Shown piece after piece: positions 30,467 through 39,841 of a DNA stretch of 54,369 nucleotides; within the stretch, counting starts at the first letter, position 1, and every line of letters begins with the position of its first letter. The stretch comes from a virus. Location: positions 1-54,369 of IMG/VR virus record IMGVR_UViG_3300033148_002840; one strand, 5' to 3'. Position numbers and translations under genes: made by a program. A model generated the notes under the pieces. It had not been told where the DNA came from, did not search any database, and worked only from the letters and a program-made list of their open reading frames with translations.

Positions 30467-31301
30467 AAAGGCCCTCCGAGCGTTCGTGATCTATGTCGAT
30501 GTTGCCCCATTCCTGGAGGGCTTGGGCGACGGCCTCATCGTAGGACATCCGGGGGAAGGCCGTTAGAGAGCTTCCTTCCGTACAATTATACACCGTGAAT
30601 CCTACCTTGTCAAAGTAGGGGCGGAGAGCCGTAAGTCGTGTGTTGACAAGGGTATACATCTGGTTGTTTCGATCGGCGGTGTGCTGGTCACGGGTTTGTG
30701 CGAAGTGGTAGGGTCTACCGGGAGACATTTTGAAGTCGGTGCCCAGGAGATAGACCGTTTTGATGCCCAGGATGTAGAGGAGCTTGAGAGCGGGAAGGAG
30801 GACGCTACGGCCCGGGAAGCCACCTTCGGGCGTGCCCCCCCAACAGAAGGAGTCCTCAACGAGGAAGTCCGCGGCCTTGAATATGTTGTTTCGCATGAAG
30901 AAGAAGACCCCAGGGCATTTTTCTATGGTGGTGGCCATTAGTTTCCACGCATCGCTGTCGAACACCTTTCGGTCGGCGTTAACCGCCGGGGTGAATTTTA
31001 GGATGGTGGGATCGAGCCAAATGGAGCGGAGGAATTGACAGGGGGAATCGAGGCCGACCCAAAGATGGGGGCGAATGGTCTTGGGCGCGTTGTTCATGGC
31101 TGCAATCAAGACTCCTGGGACCTGAAGTTTAGTTGTGTCTACGCTCTTGAGGGATGGGCCGCAGCCGACCAAGAACGCACTATGGCCCGCATAGAGTCCA
31201 TCGAGATTTGTGGGTCGGAATCTACTGGTGTAGAGCGCGGAGTGGATATTGGAGTGCTTAGCTATGATCTCGTGGTCGCGGGTATGCGGGCGAGCACTCA
31301 T
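30444..31301 (-). CDS. DUF115-like (MptE/Maf-type) glycan or flagellin-associated enzyme
   Basis: 285 aa. GHSAFLVGCGPSLKSVD near the N-terminus and a downstream LGIKTVYLLGTDF resemble DUF115 proteins, a Rossmann-like family linked to glycosylation. The N-terminal domain of the glycosyltransferase at 44398-45723 is of the same type (FIIVGKG, ASEIVYIGCDG). An odd find amid virion genes; possibly a virion sugar modifier. Catalytic role not established. Confidence 0.65.
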   Translation of the reverse strand: MSARPHTRDHEIIAKHSNIHSALYTSRFRPTNLDGLYAGHSAFLVGCGPSLKSVDTTKLQVPGVLIAAMNNAPKTIRPHLWVGLDSPCQFLRSIWLDPTILKFTPAVNADRKVFDSDAWKLMATTIEKCPGVFFFMRNNIFKAADFLVEDSFCWGGTPEGGFPGRSVLLPALKLLYILGIKTVYLLGTDFKMSPGRPYHFAQTRDQHTADRNNQMYTLVNTRLTALRPYFDKVGFTVYNCTEGSSLTAFPRMSYDEAVAQALQEWGNIDIDHERSEGLYDQRKPH

Positions 31302-31471
31302 TTCTCGGAGTCCTTAGAGAAGTTGTCGGCGAAGTATTCGTCGAGTTTGCCCTCGAAGATTTCTTCCCATTGGGCGTTGACATAACGGGTCACGAATTTA
31401 GATGTGATGAAGGCCGTTATGGCGCAGCCGAGACCGAAGATTACGATGTCTTTGAAGAGAAGAGTGGTCAT
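31298..31471 (-). CDS. Single-pass membrane protein, 57 aa
   Basis: ATGA overlaps occur on both sides: it starts at the upstream stop, and its own stop overlaps the next start. Residues about 9-27 (IVIFGLGCAITAFITSKF) form one transmembrane helix. The rest is acidic and cytoplasmic or periplasmic. It may be part of the lysis cassette. Confidence 0.65.
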   Translation of the reverse strand: MTTLLFKDIVIFGLGCAITAFITSKFVTRYVNAQWEEIFEGKLDEYFADNFSKDSEK

Positions 31472-31731
31472 TTTACTGCCTCCCAGCGAGGTGGGTTATC
31501 GGGGCATTTGCTACTCGCCCAACCGATCTTCCAGGGTACGCGACAGCCGCACAGGGCGCAGCGCTTGCCGCTTTTGGTGCGGTAGTGCTCGCATTCTGCG
31601 CATATTGCATCGCGGGCCCGGCGGGTTGCTCGGTCGGCGTGGGTAAGACCGCTGTTAATATGACGTTTAGTTTCACTAGCTAAGCCTACTCCTAAACGAA
31701 GGGCTCGTTTTACTTGTGGCGACTGTCTCAT
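31468..31731 (-). CDS. Zinc-binding Cys-rich protein, 87 aa
   Basis: A basic N-terminal helix is followed by CAECEHY...CALCGCRVPWK...CPDNPPRW, a zinc-binding knuckle set near residues 43-80. The pattern resembles small phage zinc proteins found near virion genes. The start overlaps the upstream stop by ATGA. Confidence 0.65.
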   Translation of the reverse strand: MRQSPQVKRALRLGVGLASETKRHINSGLTHADRATRRARDAICAECEHYRTKSGKRCALCGCRVPWKIGWASSKCPDNPPRWEAVK

Positions 31732-32333
31732 GCTGCTCGTCCTGCTCTATGTGCGCATTGGCCATCCTTAGCGGCGATGGGAATCTGGCCAACACAATCG
31801 CAATCTGCTGAATCAACTATGTTGTTACTAGAAGCATCAATGGCGTCGCAATCTATAGGAGGCGTAATAGCTAGAAAAGCATTGAATAAATAGGCCCCGT
31901 CGGTAGGTAAACCAAGCGGTTTATACATTCGCGCTTCCAGCTCGTAATGATCGACCTGGAAGACAATGTGGACCTGAAGCGTCCAATCAGAGCAGCCACT
32001 GGTTAATGCAACTTCCGACATATAATAACACGGGTAGTCGGGTTGCTGTTCGAGTTCCCATGTTCCATTCAACAGAACCAACGCCGCATCAATGCACTCA
32101 AATGGACAGTCCGCATCATCACCACTTGTACATTTGACCACATCGGTAAACGTCAAAGTAAAATACTTAGGCGTTGTACCTGTATTACAACGTTCACAGC
32201 CGTCCCCAGGAGGATTCTCCCAACAACAAGCAGGACATTTCCCATCCCCATTAAACAACGCCCCCTTACCGCTGGACAAGACGCCGCCCTTGCCGCTTGG
32301 TAACACTATACCTGCACCAGGTGTATTGGCCAT
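31728..32333 (-). CDS. Cys-rich virion-associated protein, 201 aa
   Basis: Start MANTPGAG after AAGGAGGCTTGCTAGTA. A Gly/Ser-rich N-terminus leads to CPACCWENPPGDGCERC and a beta-rich body with many Cys (VVKCTSG, CPFECIDA, SGCSDWTLQVHIV). Disulfides suggest an extracellular virion part. I believe similar Cys-rich proteins occur in planctomycete prophage regions. Exact role unknown. Confidence 0.55.
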   Translation of the reverse strand: MANTPGAGIVLPSGKGGVLSSGKGALFNGDGKCPACCWENPPGDGCERCNTGTTPKYFTLTFTDVVKCTSGDDADCPFECIDAALVLLNGTWELEQQPDYPCYYMSEVALTSGCSDWTLQVHIVFQVDHYELEARMYKPLGLPTDGAYLFNAFLAITPPIDCDAIDASSNNIVDSADCDCVGQIPIAAKDGQCAHRAGRAA

Positions 32334-32335
32334 TA

Positions 32336-33079
32336 CTAGCAAGCCTCCTTGATTTCCGCCTCGTTGATCCAACCGATTACCAAGTTGCCGCTAGCATCAT
32401 AAGAAGCGAAACCGTAGGTGGCCTTTGACATCTGGCCAAGGCTCTGTCGCACAAACTTATGGTTGCCCGTCGTTGGATTGACGCCGGTGCCTAATTCTGC
32501 GCCAGTTATCGCGTCCGTTACAGTGTACGTCCAACTGGTCGCAGCAGATTCGGTTCCCGCGTCGCCGCCCGTTTGTGAAAGTGTAATAGGAAACACATGC
32601 CCAACTTTAATATTGTACGCCTGAAACCAATACTCATCGCCGATCTCTCGCACGTGAACAATGGTGTCATTCTGAACGTGGTCCTTGAGTTGAGTGTTGG
32701 CGTCCTCCGCGAAGTTGTAGGCGGTAACAGATTTCCCCCCCGACTTCGCTGTCCAGTTACTATACCCCGATGACGACTGCTCTTGTTCGACTACAGTATA
32801 CGACCAGGGGCCGGAACCCGAGTTAGCTGTAATCTTCCCGGGCCAGGATGTAGTCGTTGGAGCATCGGGTGACGGGTCCCAAGAAGGATCAGGTGGCAAC
32901 AATTCACCTATGGTGCCCGGTTTGGCGTGGCCGGGCCGCCCACCGGGAACTATCATATCCTTTTCGGGAGATACGGGAATCTTGCGAACTACGTTCATAC
33001 GTAGACCTGGATCGCCCGAGTTTTCGTTGGGGTTAAAACGCCCGATGCCAAGTTGTTGAAGTTGGCCAACGCGGATCAC
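32336..33079 (-). CDS. Virion-associated protein, 247 aa
   Basis: A Pro-rich N-terminal region (ELLPPDPSWDPSPDAPTTT) precedes a beta-rich repeated block: WSYTVVEQ and a later TSWTYTVTDA with related flanks. A head-decoration or tail-accessory protein is plausible. The gene lies between adaptor and Cys-rich genes. Confidence 0.5.
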   Translation of the reverse strand: MIRVGQLQQLGIGRFNPNENSGDPGLRMNVVRKIPVSPEKDMIVPGGRPGHAKPGTIGELLPPDPSWDPSPDAPTTTSWPGKITANSGSGPWSYTVVEQEQSSSGYSNWTAKSGGKSVTAYNFAEDANTQLKDHVQNDTIVHVREIGDEYWFQAYNIKVGHVFPITLSQTGGDAGTESAATSWTYTVTDAITGAELGTGVNPTTGNHKFVRQSLGQMSKATYGFASYDASGNLVIGWINEAEIKEAC

Positions 33080-33082
33080 AAT

Positions 33083-33766
33083 TTAGCCCTCCCACGGATC
33101 AAAACTATCGAAGCCTTCCGCCATTGGAGGGGCAGGCGCTGGGTGATTTCTGCCCTGGGTGTCTCGAATGCGACCAATTAGATCAGATAGGGCGGCATTG
33201 TATCGTCGGAGCATTCGCTCATGGATGGGGCCTTCCATTGAGGCTGATAGATCGCACGCTACACAGAGAGCGAGGACCTTCTTATCCAGGGTGTCGTTGC
33301 CATCATCCGTAGGTTGTGTAAAGGCCGCTTTTTGGATGTACTCTAGAACCCAGATTTCTCCTGTGGTGCCATCATCGTTTATGGGTGTCGGATACACATA
33401 GAGTAGTGGGGTCGTGGGTCCTGTAATCCAACAGCCCCGCTCTCCGGAGTAAGGACTCGTCGGAAATAGCTCATCGAGGATGTTATCCTTGTCAGGGTAC
33501 GTAGTGCTAGACCGCTGCGTGAGGCGAAGGAAGGACCGAAAATCACTGGGCAATGACGTATACGGGATGTCATCATGTAGGTACACATTAGTGGACTTGT
33601 ACCCAATGAAGTTCTCAGAACCGAAACTAGAGCGCACGATCTCCTCATTGATTTGATCGACAGCCATATCGACGAAAGGCTCGAGGTTGGTGGCTGCTGG
33701 GAACCGCCCTAAGATTGTTGGATCGTCGATGAGATTCCGAACGATGTTGAGTACAGTGATTGCCAT
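33083..33766 (-). CDS. Head-tail adaptor-like protein (tail tubular A type)
   Basis: 227 aa. N-terminal ITVLNIVRNLIDDPTIL is followed by sheet-forming segments and IWVLEYIQKAAFTQPTDDGNDTL. This is the usual layout of T7 gp11 / P22 gp4-type adaptors. It lies a few genes after the coat gene, as in other podoviruses. One-base overlap with the upstream gene. Confidence 0.65.
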   Translation of the reverse strand: MAITVLNIVRNLIDDPTILGRFPAATNLEPFVDMAVDQINEEIVRSSFGSENFIGYKSTNVYLHDDIPYTSLPSDFRSFLRLTQRSSTTYPDKDNILDELFPTSPYSGERGCWITGPTTPLLYVYPTPINDDGTTGEIWVLEYIQKAAFTQPTDDGNDTLDKKVLALCVACDLSASMEGPIHERMLRRYNAALSDLIGRIRDTQGRNHPAPAPPMAEGFDSFDPWEG

Positions 33767-34209
33767 TATCGCGCACTCCGGGGTTCATTTTTGGCGGTGC
33801 GGGTAGCTACCGCGACAGCCCCCAAGCGCTTCTTTGTGATGCCGTATTTGCGCAGAGAACTCTCCACTAATGGATCAATCTTTTCTCGGTATTGCTCTTT
33901 GGCTGCGTCATCCGCGGCGACCTGTTGTTTGAACTCGGCCTCCGCGATCTGGGATGTGGTCATATGCCGCCACTTGTAGAAGCTTTCCCGGAGGACGCGA
34001 TAGTCGTCATCGGTTGGTTCCATGTGGGGAGCCGCGAACCATAGACATCGGGGATAGAGTTTGTATGGGATACCGCGCCGGAACCCCTCTTTTGTTGGAG
34101 AGCCTGGAACACGGAAAAACGCGCCGTAGCGACCGTGGCTCTTCATCCACACCCAAATAAGCCGGGGGTCAATACTATGGAGCTTATCTGTAAGCAGAAA
34201 AGCCTTCAA
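33766..34209 (-). CDS. Hypothetical virion-region protein, 147 aa
   Basis: An N-terminal aromatic region (LIWVWMKSHGRYGAFFRVPG) is followed by a charged helix with many Gln/Glu/Lys (MTTSQIAEAEFKQQVAAD) and a basic tail. The context is head completion; no direct family match. Confidence 0.5.
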   Translation of the reverse strand: MKAFLLTDKLHSIDPRLIWVWMKSHGRYGAFFRVPGSPTKEGFRRGIPYKLYPRCLWFAAPHMEPTDDDYRVLRESFYKWRHMTTSQIAEAEFKQQVAADDAAKEQYREKIDPLVESSLRKYGITKKRLGAVAVATRTAKNEPRSAR

Positions 34210-34283
34210 GGATCACCTCCTTAAAGTTATCCCCGCCCGAGCCCGCAATCCAATGGGTGACCGGGCGGGGACCAAAGCCAACT

Positions 34284-34751
34284 TTAACGCGCATACGGTA
34301 CAGGCTCAACGGCCAGAGTCATTACAGGATTGAGTACCGTATCACCAACGCCTACCCCAAGAATACTCATAATGTAGATCGTCGGACCATGCAGTACCTT
34401 CCTGCGAGCAACAATGGGACGAACCCCAGTGACGATGTGATACTTGTTTGCACTATCAGTCAACGTCACTGTGTACTCCGTGGCGGCGTCACTAGATGCC
34501 AGTGTTGGACTGTCATCGTTATCGACATCGTTCTCCGCGGAGTAGAGCGTCATAACCATCGTATCCGCAATGGTTGCACCCTCAGTGATATTCTCGAAGC
34601 CATAATCAATCCGCCTCAAGTAATGCTTATAGGGTACAAAAATTGCGAGGCAACGCTTCGCTGTGTTTACATCGAGAGCGGCACCTCCAGACTGCGCGTG
34701 AAATACCTCCAGGAACTTAAACCAAAGGGGGTCTTTAGGATCATTAGGCAT
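34284..34751 (-). CDS. Small virion protein after the coat gene, 155 aa
   Basis: Beta-rich sequence (GATIADTMVMTLY, ATEYTVTLTDSANKYHIVTGV) with an acidic, Asp-rich middle. The position directly after the major coat suggests a decoration or minor head protein. The start follows AAGGAGGGTACTCAA. Confidence 0.55.
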   Translation of the reverse strand: MPNDPKDPLWFKFLEVFHAQSGGAALDVNTAKRCLAIFVPYKHYLRRIDYGFENITEGATIADTMVMTLYSAENDVDNDDSPTLASSDAATEYTVTLTDSANKYHIVTGVRPIVARRKVLHGPTIYIMSILGVGVGDTVLNPVMTLAVEPVPYAR

Positions 34752-34765
34752 TTGAGTACCCTCCT

Positions 34766-36235
34766 TTAGCTCACGCTATACTGGTCGGAAACCTCTTCGA
34801 GTAGGGTCCAGACCGCGTTATTGAATGGCGCCTCGGACGCGAACTCCGCGTAGACACTGAAGGGCGCTTCCATCAGTGAGGAGCGCTGTGTAGCGCCCGC
34901 AGAGCTGCCCGCTTGGTAAGATACCGGGCTAAAGACACCACTGGGGCCGCCACCTGAACCCGTCAGATCGTTAATCCATTCGACGCCTTCAAGGCCGTCC
35001 GGTGTATAGCGAACGTTCGTCGGCTCATGGATACCCCACGCGCGTTCTGGCGTGGCGATTCTTGACGGTTTGATCGGGATTACGGTCTCACCAAAGGTGA
35101 CGTTATCACCTGTGGACTTACCGCCACCCGCCGACAACACACCGAGACCCGCAGAAGGTGACCACATCTGCATACCCTTGAGGGCTTCGGCGCGAGCGTG
35201 ACAGACACCCATTGAGGTGACGATCACGGTTGGGAGTTGACGGCCAGCCGTCCACATCTCAGTCAGCAATCGCTCAAACATGAGATTGCTGGCAGGACGC
35301 TTGTTGGTGCCACCTCCATTATCGACCCAGGCCCGCAACTCAGGGTTGTTGGTGAGATCGAGATTGAAGACGGTGCCGGTGTTTACGATCCAGTCCGGCA
35401 GACCAGAGCAAGCATTGCTGTTGGAGCCTGATGGGTCCGCCATGTAGAGACCATACTCCGTTGCCGTGGACAGCGTAACGGTCGTCGTACCATCCTCCGT
35501 CAGAACCAGGTCCACGGTTCCATTCGTAGACTTCGGGTTCACGGATTGGATGATGAAAACACCACCGGAAAGCTGACTATAGGTGGCCGTTGCGGAGATA
35601 GACACACGTTGACCGCGACGGAAGCGACCCGGAGGTGCATCCGTCAGTGTAATAGTATTCGTGTAGTCATTGTTAGGCGTCAGGTCGTTGAACACAATGT
35701 TGGAGCCGGGATCATAAATAGTCCCCAACTTCGCAGACTTGCCTACGTGCATTAGGGTAGCCATGTCTTGGGCGACGTTGAACGCCTGATCGGTGACAAC
35801 CATTGTTGCGATGTCGCCGAGGGTTGGACCCAGAGTCATACCCTTCAACTGATTGATGTCTAGTGCGCAATTGCCCATCAGCCACTTAAGGTAGATCATC
35901 TGGGTTAGGAATGTAGGTTGTGTCGCCTTACCCGCGCTCGGAAAAACCGTAGTTTCGGGAAGCATCGGAATACTGCCAACACCACCAGTGGCATGATTAA
36001 GCCCGTGGAAGTATTGGACACCGGAGCGTCCCATCCGAATGCGGTGCTTGGCAACGAAAGTGCCCGCACTGCCCGCAGCAGGGGTCGTGTCATCACGGCC
36101 CAACTGAGTCACCGCCTTGGTGTTCAGTTGCATGTTACGAGTAACAGGATCGACGTGACTCAGCACTTCAGTTAATGCTGGAGCAAGTCGCTCCTTCAGT
36201 AGCGGGCTGATTACCTGAATCGGGTAAACAGCCAT
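34766..36235 (-). CDS. Major capsid protein (HK97-fold)
   Basis: 489 aa. The gene order of portal, scaffold, then this protein is characteristic. The sequence has a helical N-terminus (LLKERLAPALTEVLSHVDPVT) and a spine-helix-like segment (TLGDIATMVVTDQAFNVAQDM). An inserted beta domain at about 215-260 (FRRGQRVSISATATYS) is followed by the A-domain-like VIVTSMGVCHARAEAL. Expected to form the shell. Confidence 0.8.
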   Translation of the reverse strand: MAVYPIQVISPLLKERLAPALTEVLSHVDPVTRNMQLNTKAVTQLGRDDTTPAAGSAGTFVAKHRIRMGRSGVQYFHGLNHATGGVGSIPMLPETTVFPSAGKATQPTFLTQMIYLKWLMGNCALDINQLKGMTLGPTLGDIATMVVTDQAFNVAQDMATLMHVGKSAKLGTIYDPGSNIVFNDLTPNNDYTNTITLTDAPPGRFRRGQRVSISATATYSQLSGGVFIIQSVNPKSTNGTVDLVLTEDGTTTVTLSTATEYGLYMADPSGSNSNACSGLPDWIVNTGTVFNLDLTNNPELRAWVDNGGGTNKRPASNLMFERLLTEMWTAGRQLPTVIVTSMGVCHARAEALKGMQMWSPSAGLGVLSAGGGKSTGDNVTFGETVIPIKPSRIATPERAWGIHEPTNVRYTPDGLEGVEWINDLTGSGGGPSGVFSPVSYQAGSSAGATQRSSLMEAPFSVYAEFASEAPFNNAVWTLLEEVSDQYSVS

Positions 36236-36256
36236 ATGTAATCTCCCTGGTGGGGA

Positions 36257-37177
36257 TTAAAGCTGCCCGATAGACTGTTGTTCGAGGGCGGCTCCTATCC
36301 TCACCGTTTGATCTGCTGACCACTTTGCGTACTCAGGGGAGACCTCCATTGAACCCTCCTTAAACATGGGAGGGGCCTTCTCCGTTTGGGGCGTGGTAGC
36401 AGGGCCAGCACCCATTGGAGAGGGAAGCACCGCGCCCGGAGGCGCCGGTGCCGCGGGGGTCGTACCTGATTGCCCGGTCAGGGCTTGGGAGATTCCAGTG
36501 AAATCCTGTTCAATTAAGGCGAGTCCTTGAGATAAAATTTCCGGGGATGGTTCCTCGTCTCCACACAATTCTGCTAGTTTTGACTGTAGCGCATTGATGA
36601 CCGGAGCGACAACTCCGCCACTTGCCATACGAGCAAGTGTCGGATAACGGGCGTTTCCTTCCGGGTCCTGTTCCTGTGAAACTATGGTTTGTACGGTTTG
36701 CTGTAGGAAACCCTGTTTGAAGTGCGCGAGCATGGGGAGCATTCCGCCCATCTGTTCCATGATGGATAGTTGCTCGGGGCTTAACTGCGGGCCTTCCGCG
36801 CTAGGAGTGGCTTCCTCCGGGGGCGTCTCCCCAATAGCGCTCTGCGCCATCTTTCGGGTGAGTTCCGCAACAGCATCGGGGTCTCCTGACTGCAACTTTT
36901 GGAGCGCCGCGAGGCCATCCTTGCCACCAATGGCACGCAAAGTGTCGTGCGCTTCGATCATTTCGCGGATCGCTGCACTTTGCTGTGTGCCATCAGCCCC
37001 CGCCCAATTTACGGTATCAGATAGATTTAGGGGCTCCTGCTCTGGGGGCGCAGCCGCCGGGGAGGCGACAGGCGTCGAAGCAGGCGCCGGAGTGGCGGGT
37101 TCCTGTACTGGTACTGACGCTACATCCTGAATAGGGGGGGCATCCTGTACGTTAGGTTCCTGTGTGGGGTCTGCCAT
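36257..37177 (-). CDS. Scaffolding protein
   Basis: 306 aa, very rich in Pro, Ala, Gln and Glu, with an acidic disordered N-terminus (VQDAPPIQDVASVPVQEPA). Helical segments follow (LRAIGGKDGLAALQKL and LSIMEQMGGMLPMLAHFKQ). These features and the position between portal and coat genes are standard for a phage scaffold. Confidence 0.8.
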   Translation of the reverse strand: MADPTQEPNVQDAPPIQDVASVPVQEPATPAPASTPVASPAAAPPEQEPLNLSDTVNWAGADGTQQSAAIREMIEAHDTLRAIGGKDGLAALQKLQSGDPDAVAELTRKMAQSAIGETPPEEATPSAEGPQLSPEQLSIMEQMGGMLPMLAHFKQGFLQQTVQTIVSQEQDPEGNARYPTLARMASGGVVAPVINALQSKLAELCGDEEPSPEILSQGLALIEQDFTGISQALTGQSGTTPAAPAPPGAVLPSPMGAGPATTPQTEKAPPMFKEGSMEVSPEYAKWSADQTVRIGAALEQQSIGQL

Positions 37178-37215
37178 TTCTCTCTCCTCCTCTTTCCTGT
37201 TAGATTATACTAGTG

Positions 37216-39081
37216 TTAAGCTTCCGCGGCAAGTTCCTCTCCGAGGGCTTCCGCATCTGACATTTCTGCGATTTCGTCAATGTCTGGACCGGCGGGGTCT
37301 CCTGACATTTCTATGGCATACTCGGTCATACGTTGCACAAAGGCCGCTTTTACCTCGGGAGCAGCAGCCAAATTGAACATGGGATCGGATACAAAGTCCT
37401 TGAATACACGGATCACACGGGGGACATCCACGAATTGTGGCATGGGTTCGGGGAGCTGTCCGGGTAGTTTCCAATCACCCGCGAGGACCTGGCATTCACT
37501 CATGGCGAGGATTTCAGAGTTGGTTATGAGGTCTACACCCGGTAAATTATAGTTGATGGCGGCCAGACCCCGACGGAATTCTATGGGGTCTATGGCTTGC
37601 GTATTGAGCATTCCGATGAGGTCCTGGACGGTGTCTTCTGTGGCGTCTGTCGTGATCGAACCGGGGAGAACCTGAGTTTCTTGGGAGGCTAATAGTTGCG
37701 GGGTTACGGACATCGTTAGCGGAAGATTAAAGGTGCCCAGGTAGCTCATTATGCGCTCATCTTTGGGGTCCCATTTGCGGGCGGCCATCTGGAGTACCAT
37801 TCTACTAAGGCCAGTAAGGACGTCGCTTACTTCACGGGCGGGCTGCGAGGAGGGAGCGCCGGTCTCACGTTTAAGGAGTTGGAGGCCAGCAAAAGAATCC
37901 ACGCGACCGGGGGCATCCCCTTCGGTGAGTTCGGGCTGGTTGGCCATGCGACGGATCATATCGGTAACGGTACCCATGAGAAGTTGGCCGCGAGGGCTCT
38001 GGCGAGCAGACGATACAGTATGGAAGGGTTGCGTGCTACCGAAGATGTTATGCGAGCGATATTGAACGACGGGGGATGGGTCGTTGCCCTTGAGGTCGTT
38101 CATTACGATGGAGCCCTCAGGCGCTAGTGTGAAGTTCTTTTCTTGGATGCGGGCACGAATCTCTAAGGAGAGTTGGCGATTGAGTTCACGGTTGAGTTGC
38201 GTGATCGGCCACACATAAGACATCCCGAACCAGTTATTTAGAGAGGGCGCGAAGCGGCCGGTAACTATGGGTAGCGCGCGCTCGTGTGGACTCTTCCAGT
38301 AGTCGAGTTGGCCAGCACGGGCGGCAAGCTGCTCGTGGACTACAATGGCCTCTTCACCTTGAGGGAAATCGGGGTTCGGTAGTGAGTAAAACCAATGTAC
38401 CCAGACGCCCTTCTTCAGTAGGGGGTGGTGGGACTCCCCGGAGCCGCTTACTGATGGGGAGCCGCCCTCGCCCTTTTCCAGCTTATCGGCAAGTTCTGGG
38501 AAGACCGCCTGTACCCAACTTTTTGGCATCACGCGGGAGCGAATGATTCCCGTCATGTCGTTATCTTGGAGGACACCACCGGGGACTGGGTAGAGTTCCC
38601 ACGCGGGGACGGCGCCAATTCGTATCTGTCCACGACCAGCCTCGGCGTTGGGGTCCCAAGAGATTTGGAAGGCCGCAGTCCCACAAACATGAAGAAACCG
38701 AATGAACGCACAGTACTCTCGTGGGAAGTTAATTGAGTCCTGTTCGATGAGGGACTTGAGGACGGCTTCTTGCATACGAGATGCAAAGATCGGCCCAGGT
38801 GCAAGATTTCTGGGACTGACCTTTATTTTAGGTGGAGATTGTATCCAACGGCTCAAGGCGCGAAGATAACGATTGTGGACCTCCATTATGATGGCGCGGA
38901 CCTCGCCGGGCTTGGGGTCTGCAAGACGGCGAACGGTTCGAGATTCCCGGCTTGCTTTTATCCAGTGGTCGCCATCGAGCATCGCAATGTTGACCTGCCA
39001 TTGGTGCTCGGGGTCCTTACGGGCAGCATAAGAGTCCCGTTGAGACTTCTTGACAAAGGTTACAAGGTCCTGATCGTTCAT
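37216..39081 (-). CDS. Portal protein
   Basis: 621 aa. The helical N-terminus (HWIKASRESRTVRRLADPKPG, NRYLRALSRWIQSPP), a wing-type domain with IRIGAVPAWELYPVPGG and a C-terminal stem match P22-like dodecameric portals. It is placed after terminase and before scaffold. It docks the terminase and the adaptor. Confidence 0.85.
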   Translation of the reverse strand: MNDQDLVTFVKKSQRDSYAARKDPEHQWQVNIAMLDGDHWIKASRESRTVRRLADPKPGEVRAIIMEVHNRYLRALSRWIQSPPKIKVSPRNLAPGPIFASRMQEAVLKSLIEQDSINFPREYCAFIRFLHVCGTAAFQISWDPNAEAGRGQIRIGAVPAWELYPVPGGVLQDNDMTGIIRSRVMPKSWVQAVFPELADKLEKGEGGSPSVSGSGESHHPLLKKGVWVHWFYSLPNPDFPQGEEAIVVHEQLAARAGQLDYWKSPHERALPIVTGRFAPSLNNWFGMSYVWPITQLNRELNRQLSLEIRARIQEKNFTLAPEGSIVMNDLKGNDPSPVVQYRSHNIFGSTQPFHTVSSARQSPRGQLLMGTVTDMIRRMANQPELTEGDAPGRVDSFAGLQLLKRETGAPSSQPAREVSDVLTGLSRMVLQMAARKWDPKDERIMSYLGTFNLPLTMSVTPQLLASQETQVLPGSITTDATEDTVQDLIGMLNTQAIDPIEFRRGLAAINYNLPGVDLITNSEILAMSECQVLAGDWKLPGQLPEPMPQFVDVPRVIRVFKDFVSDPMFNLAAAPEVKAAFVQRMTEYAIEMSGDPAGPDIDEIAEMSDAEALGEELAAEA

Positions 39082-39362
39082 TTTGGTTCCACCGAGACTG
39101 GTTTGAACTCCGCGGCGAAGTCCTCCGGGGGACGGACCGAGAAGTTACCGGAGGCCGCACGAATCACCCAATAATCTTTTGTGGCGGAGTCAACACCATT
39201 AAGAGTAGCTACAAAGATGCTGCCCTCAAAACGGCCGCGAACGCCGTAGCTCGGCCACACTTTTTCGCCGAACTCGGCGCGGAGCATTAGTGCCGATTCT
39301 TCAGTTCCGGTGAACTGTAGGGCGACGATCTCGGCGCTCTCTTTTGGTTCGTAACTAGACAT
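39078..39362 (-). CDS. Hypothetical head-region protein, 94 aa
   Basis: A compact alpha/beta protein (EIVALQFTGTEESALMLRAEF...FEGSIFVATLNG...DYWVIRAASGNFSVRP). The end pattern FVAT...YWVIR resembles the small phage protein at 46686-46949, which has a similar VVSAVQFQPG start. It overlaps the portal start by four bases. Confidence 0.6.
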   Translation of the reverse strand: MSSYEPKESAEIVALQFTGTEESALMLRAEFGEKVWPSYGVRGRFEGSIFVATLNGVDSATKDYWVIRAASGNFSVRPPEDFAAEFKPVSVEPK

Positions 39363-39537
39363 GTTTCTTTCCCCTTCTCCGTTGTTTAGCTCGGAGAGCC
39401 GCGTCAGCTAAAATGAACTCGCGGGCCACCTTTTGTGGGATACCGAGACGCTTAGCGAATGCCGGGTCGTGCGCGGCGGCTCTCATTGTACGAGCTTGTT
39501 TAGCGGACTTGGTTGGCAAGGCTTCTCTCCCCTCCAA
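39355..39537 (-). CDS. Small basic protein, 60 aa
   Basis: Highly basic (KSAKQARTMRAAAHDPAFAKRL, AALRAKQRRRGKKHV) with helical content. Possibly a DNA-contacting or packaging accessory protein. It begins one codon before the stop of the upstream membrane protein. Confidence 0.6.
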   Translation of the reverse strand: MEGREALPTKSAKQARTMRAAAHDPAFAKRLGIPQKVAREFILADAALRAKQRRRGKKHV

Positions 39538-39834
39538 CTACGGCATACTAATAGGTTCCCCGCCCGTGTCCACGGGCTCCTGTCCGATAGCGGGTTGAAT
39601 GTCGGTGGCCTGCTCTTCAGCGAGTGCCCGGATTCGCTCCTCAGAGATACGGTGCAGAAGCGCGGGGTCCGTAGTACTAGATGCTTGGACGAGGCGCTCG
39701 ATGGCGTTGCGTTGCCCCCGTTGCTCTTTGTAGACGTAGCCAACGAAGCCGAGCGCAATTATAATGAGACTAGCGGCTAACGAGGCGACTGCAATCCCTG
39801 CAACCACAAGTAAAATACCGGTAGTATCCATCAT
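39538..39834 (-). CDS. Membrane protein with cytoplasmic tail, 98 aa
   Basis: A single long hydrophobic segment (ILLVVAGIAVASLAASLIIIALGFVGYVY) is followed by a charged helix (EQRGQRNAIERLVQASS) and a Pro-rich tail. Possible start at 39834 or 39831 after AGGAGATAG. A holin-like function is possible; the neighbours are packaging genes. Confidence 0.55.
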   Translation of the reverse strand: MMDTTGILLVVAGIAVASLAASLIIIALGFVGYVYKEQRGQRNAIERLVQASSTTDPALLHRISEERIRALAEEQATDIQPAIGQEPVDTGGEPISMP

Positions 39835-39841
39835 CTATCTC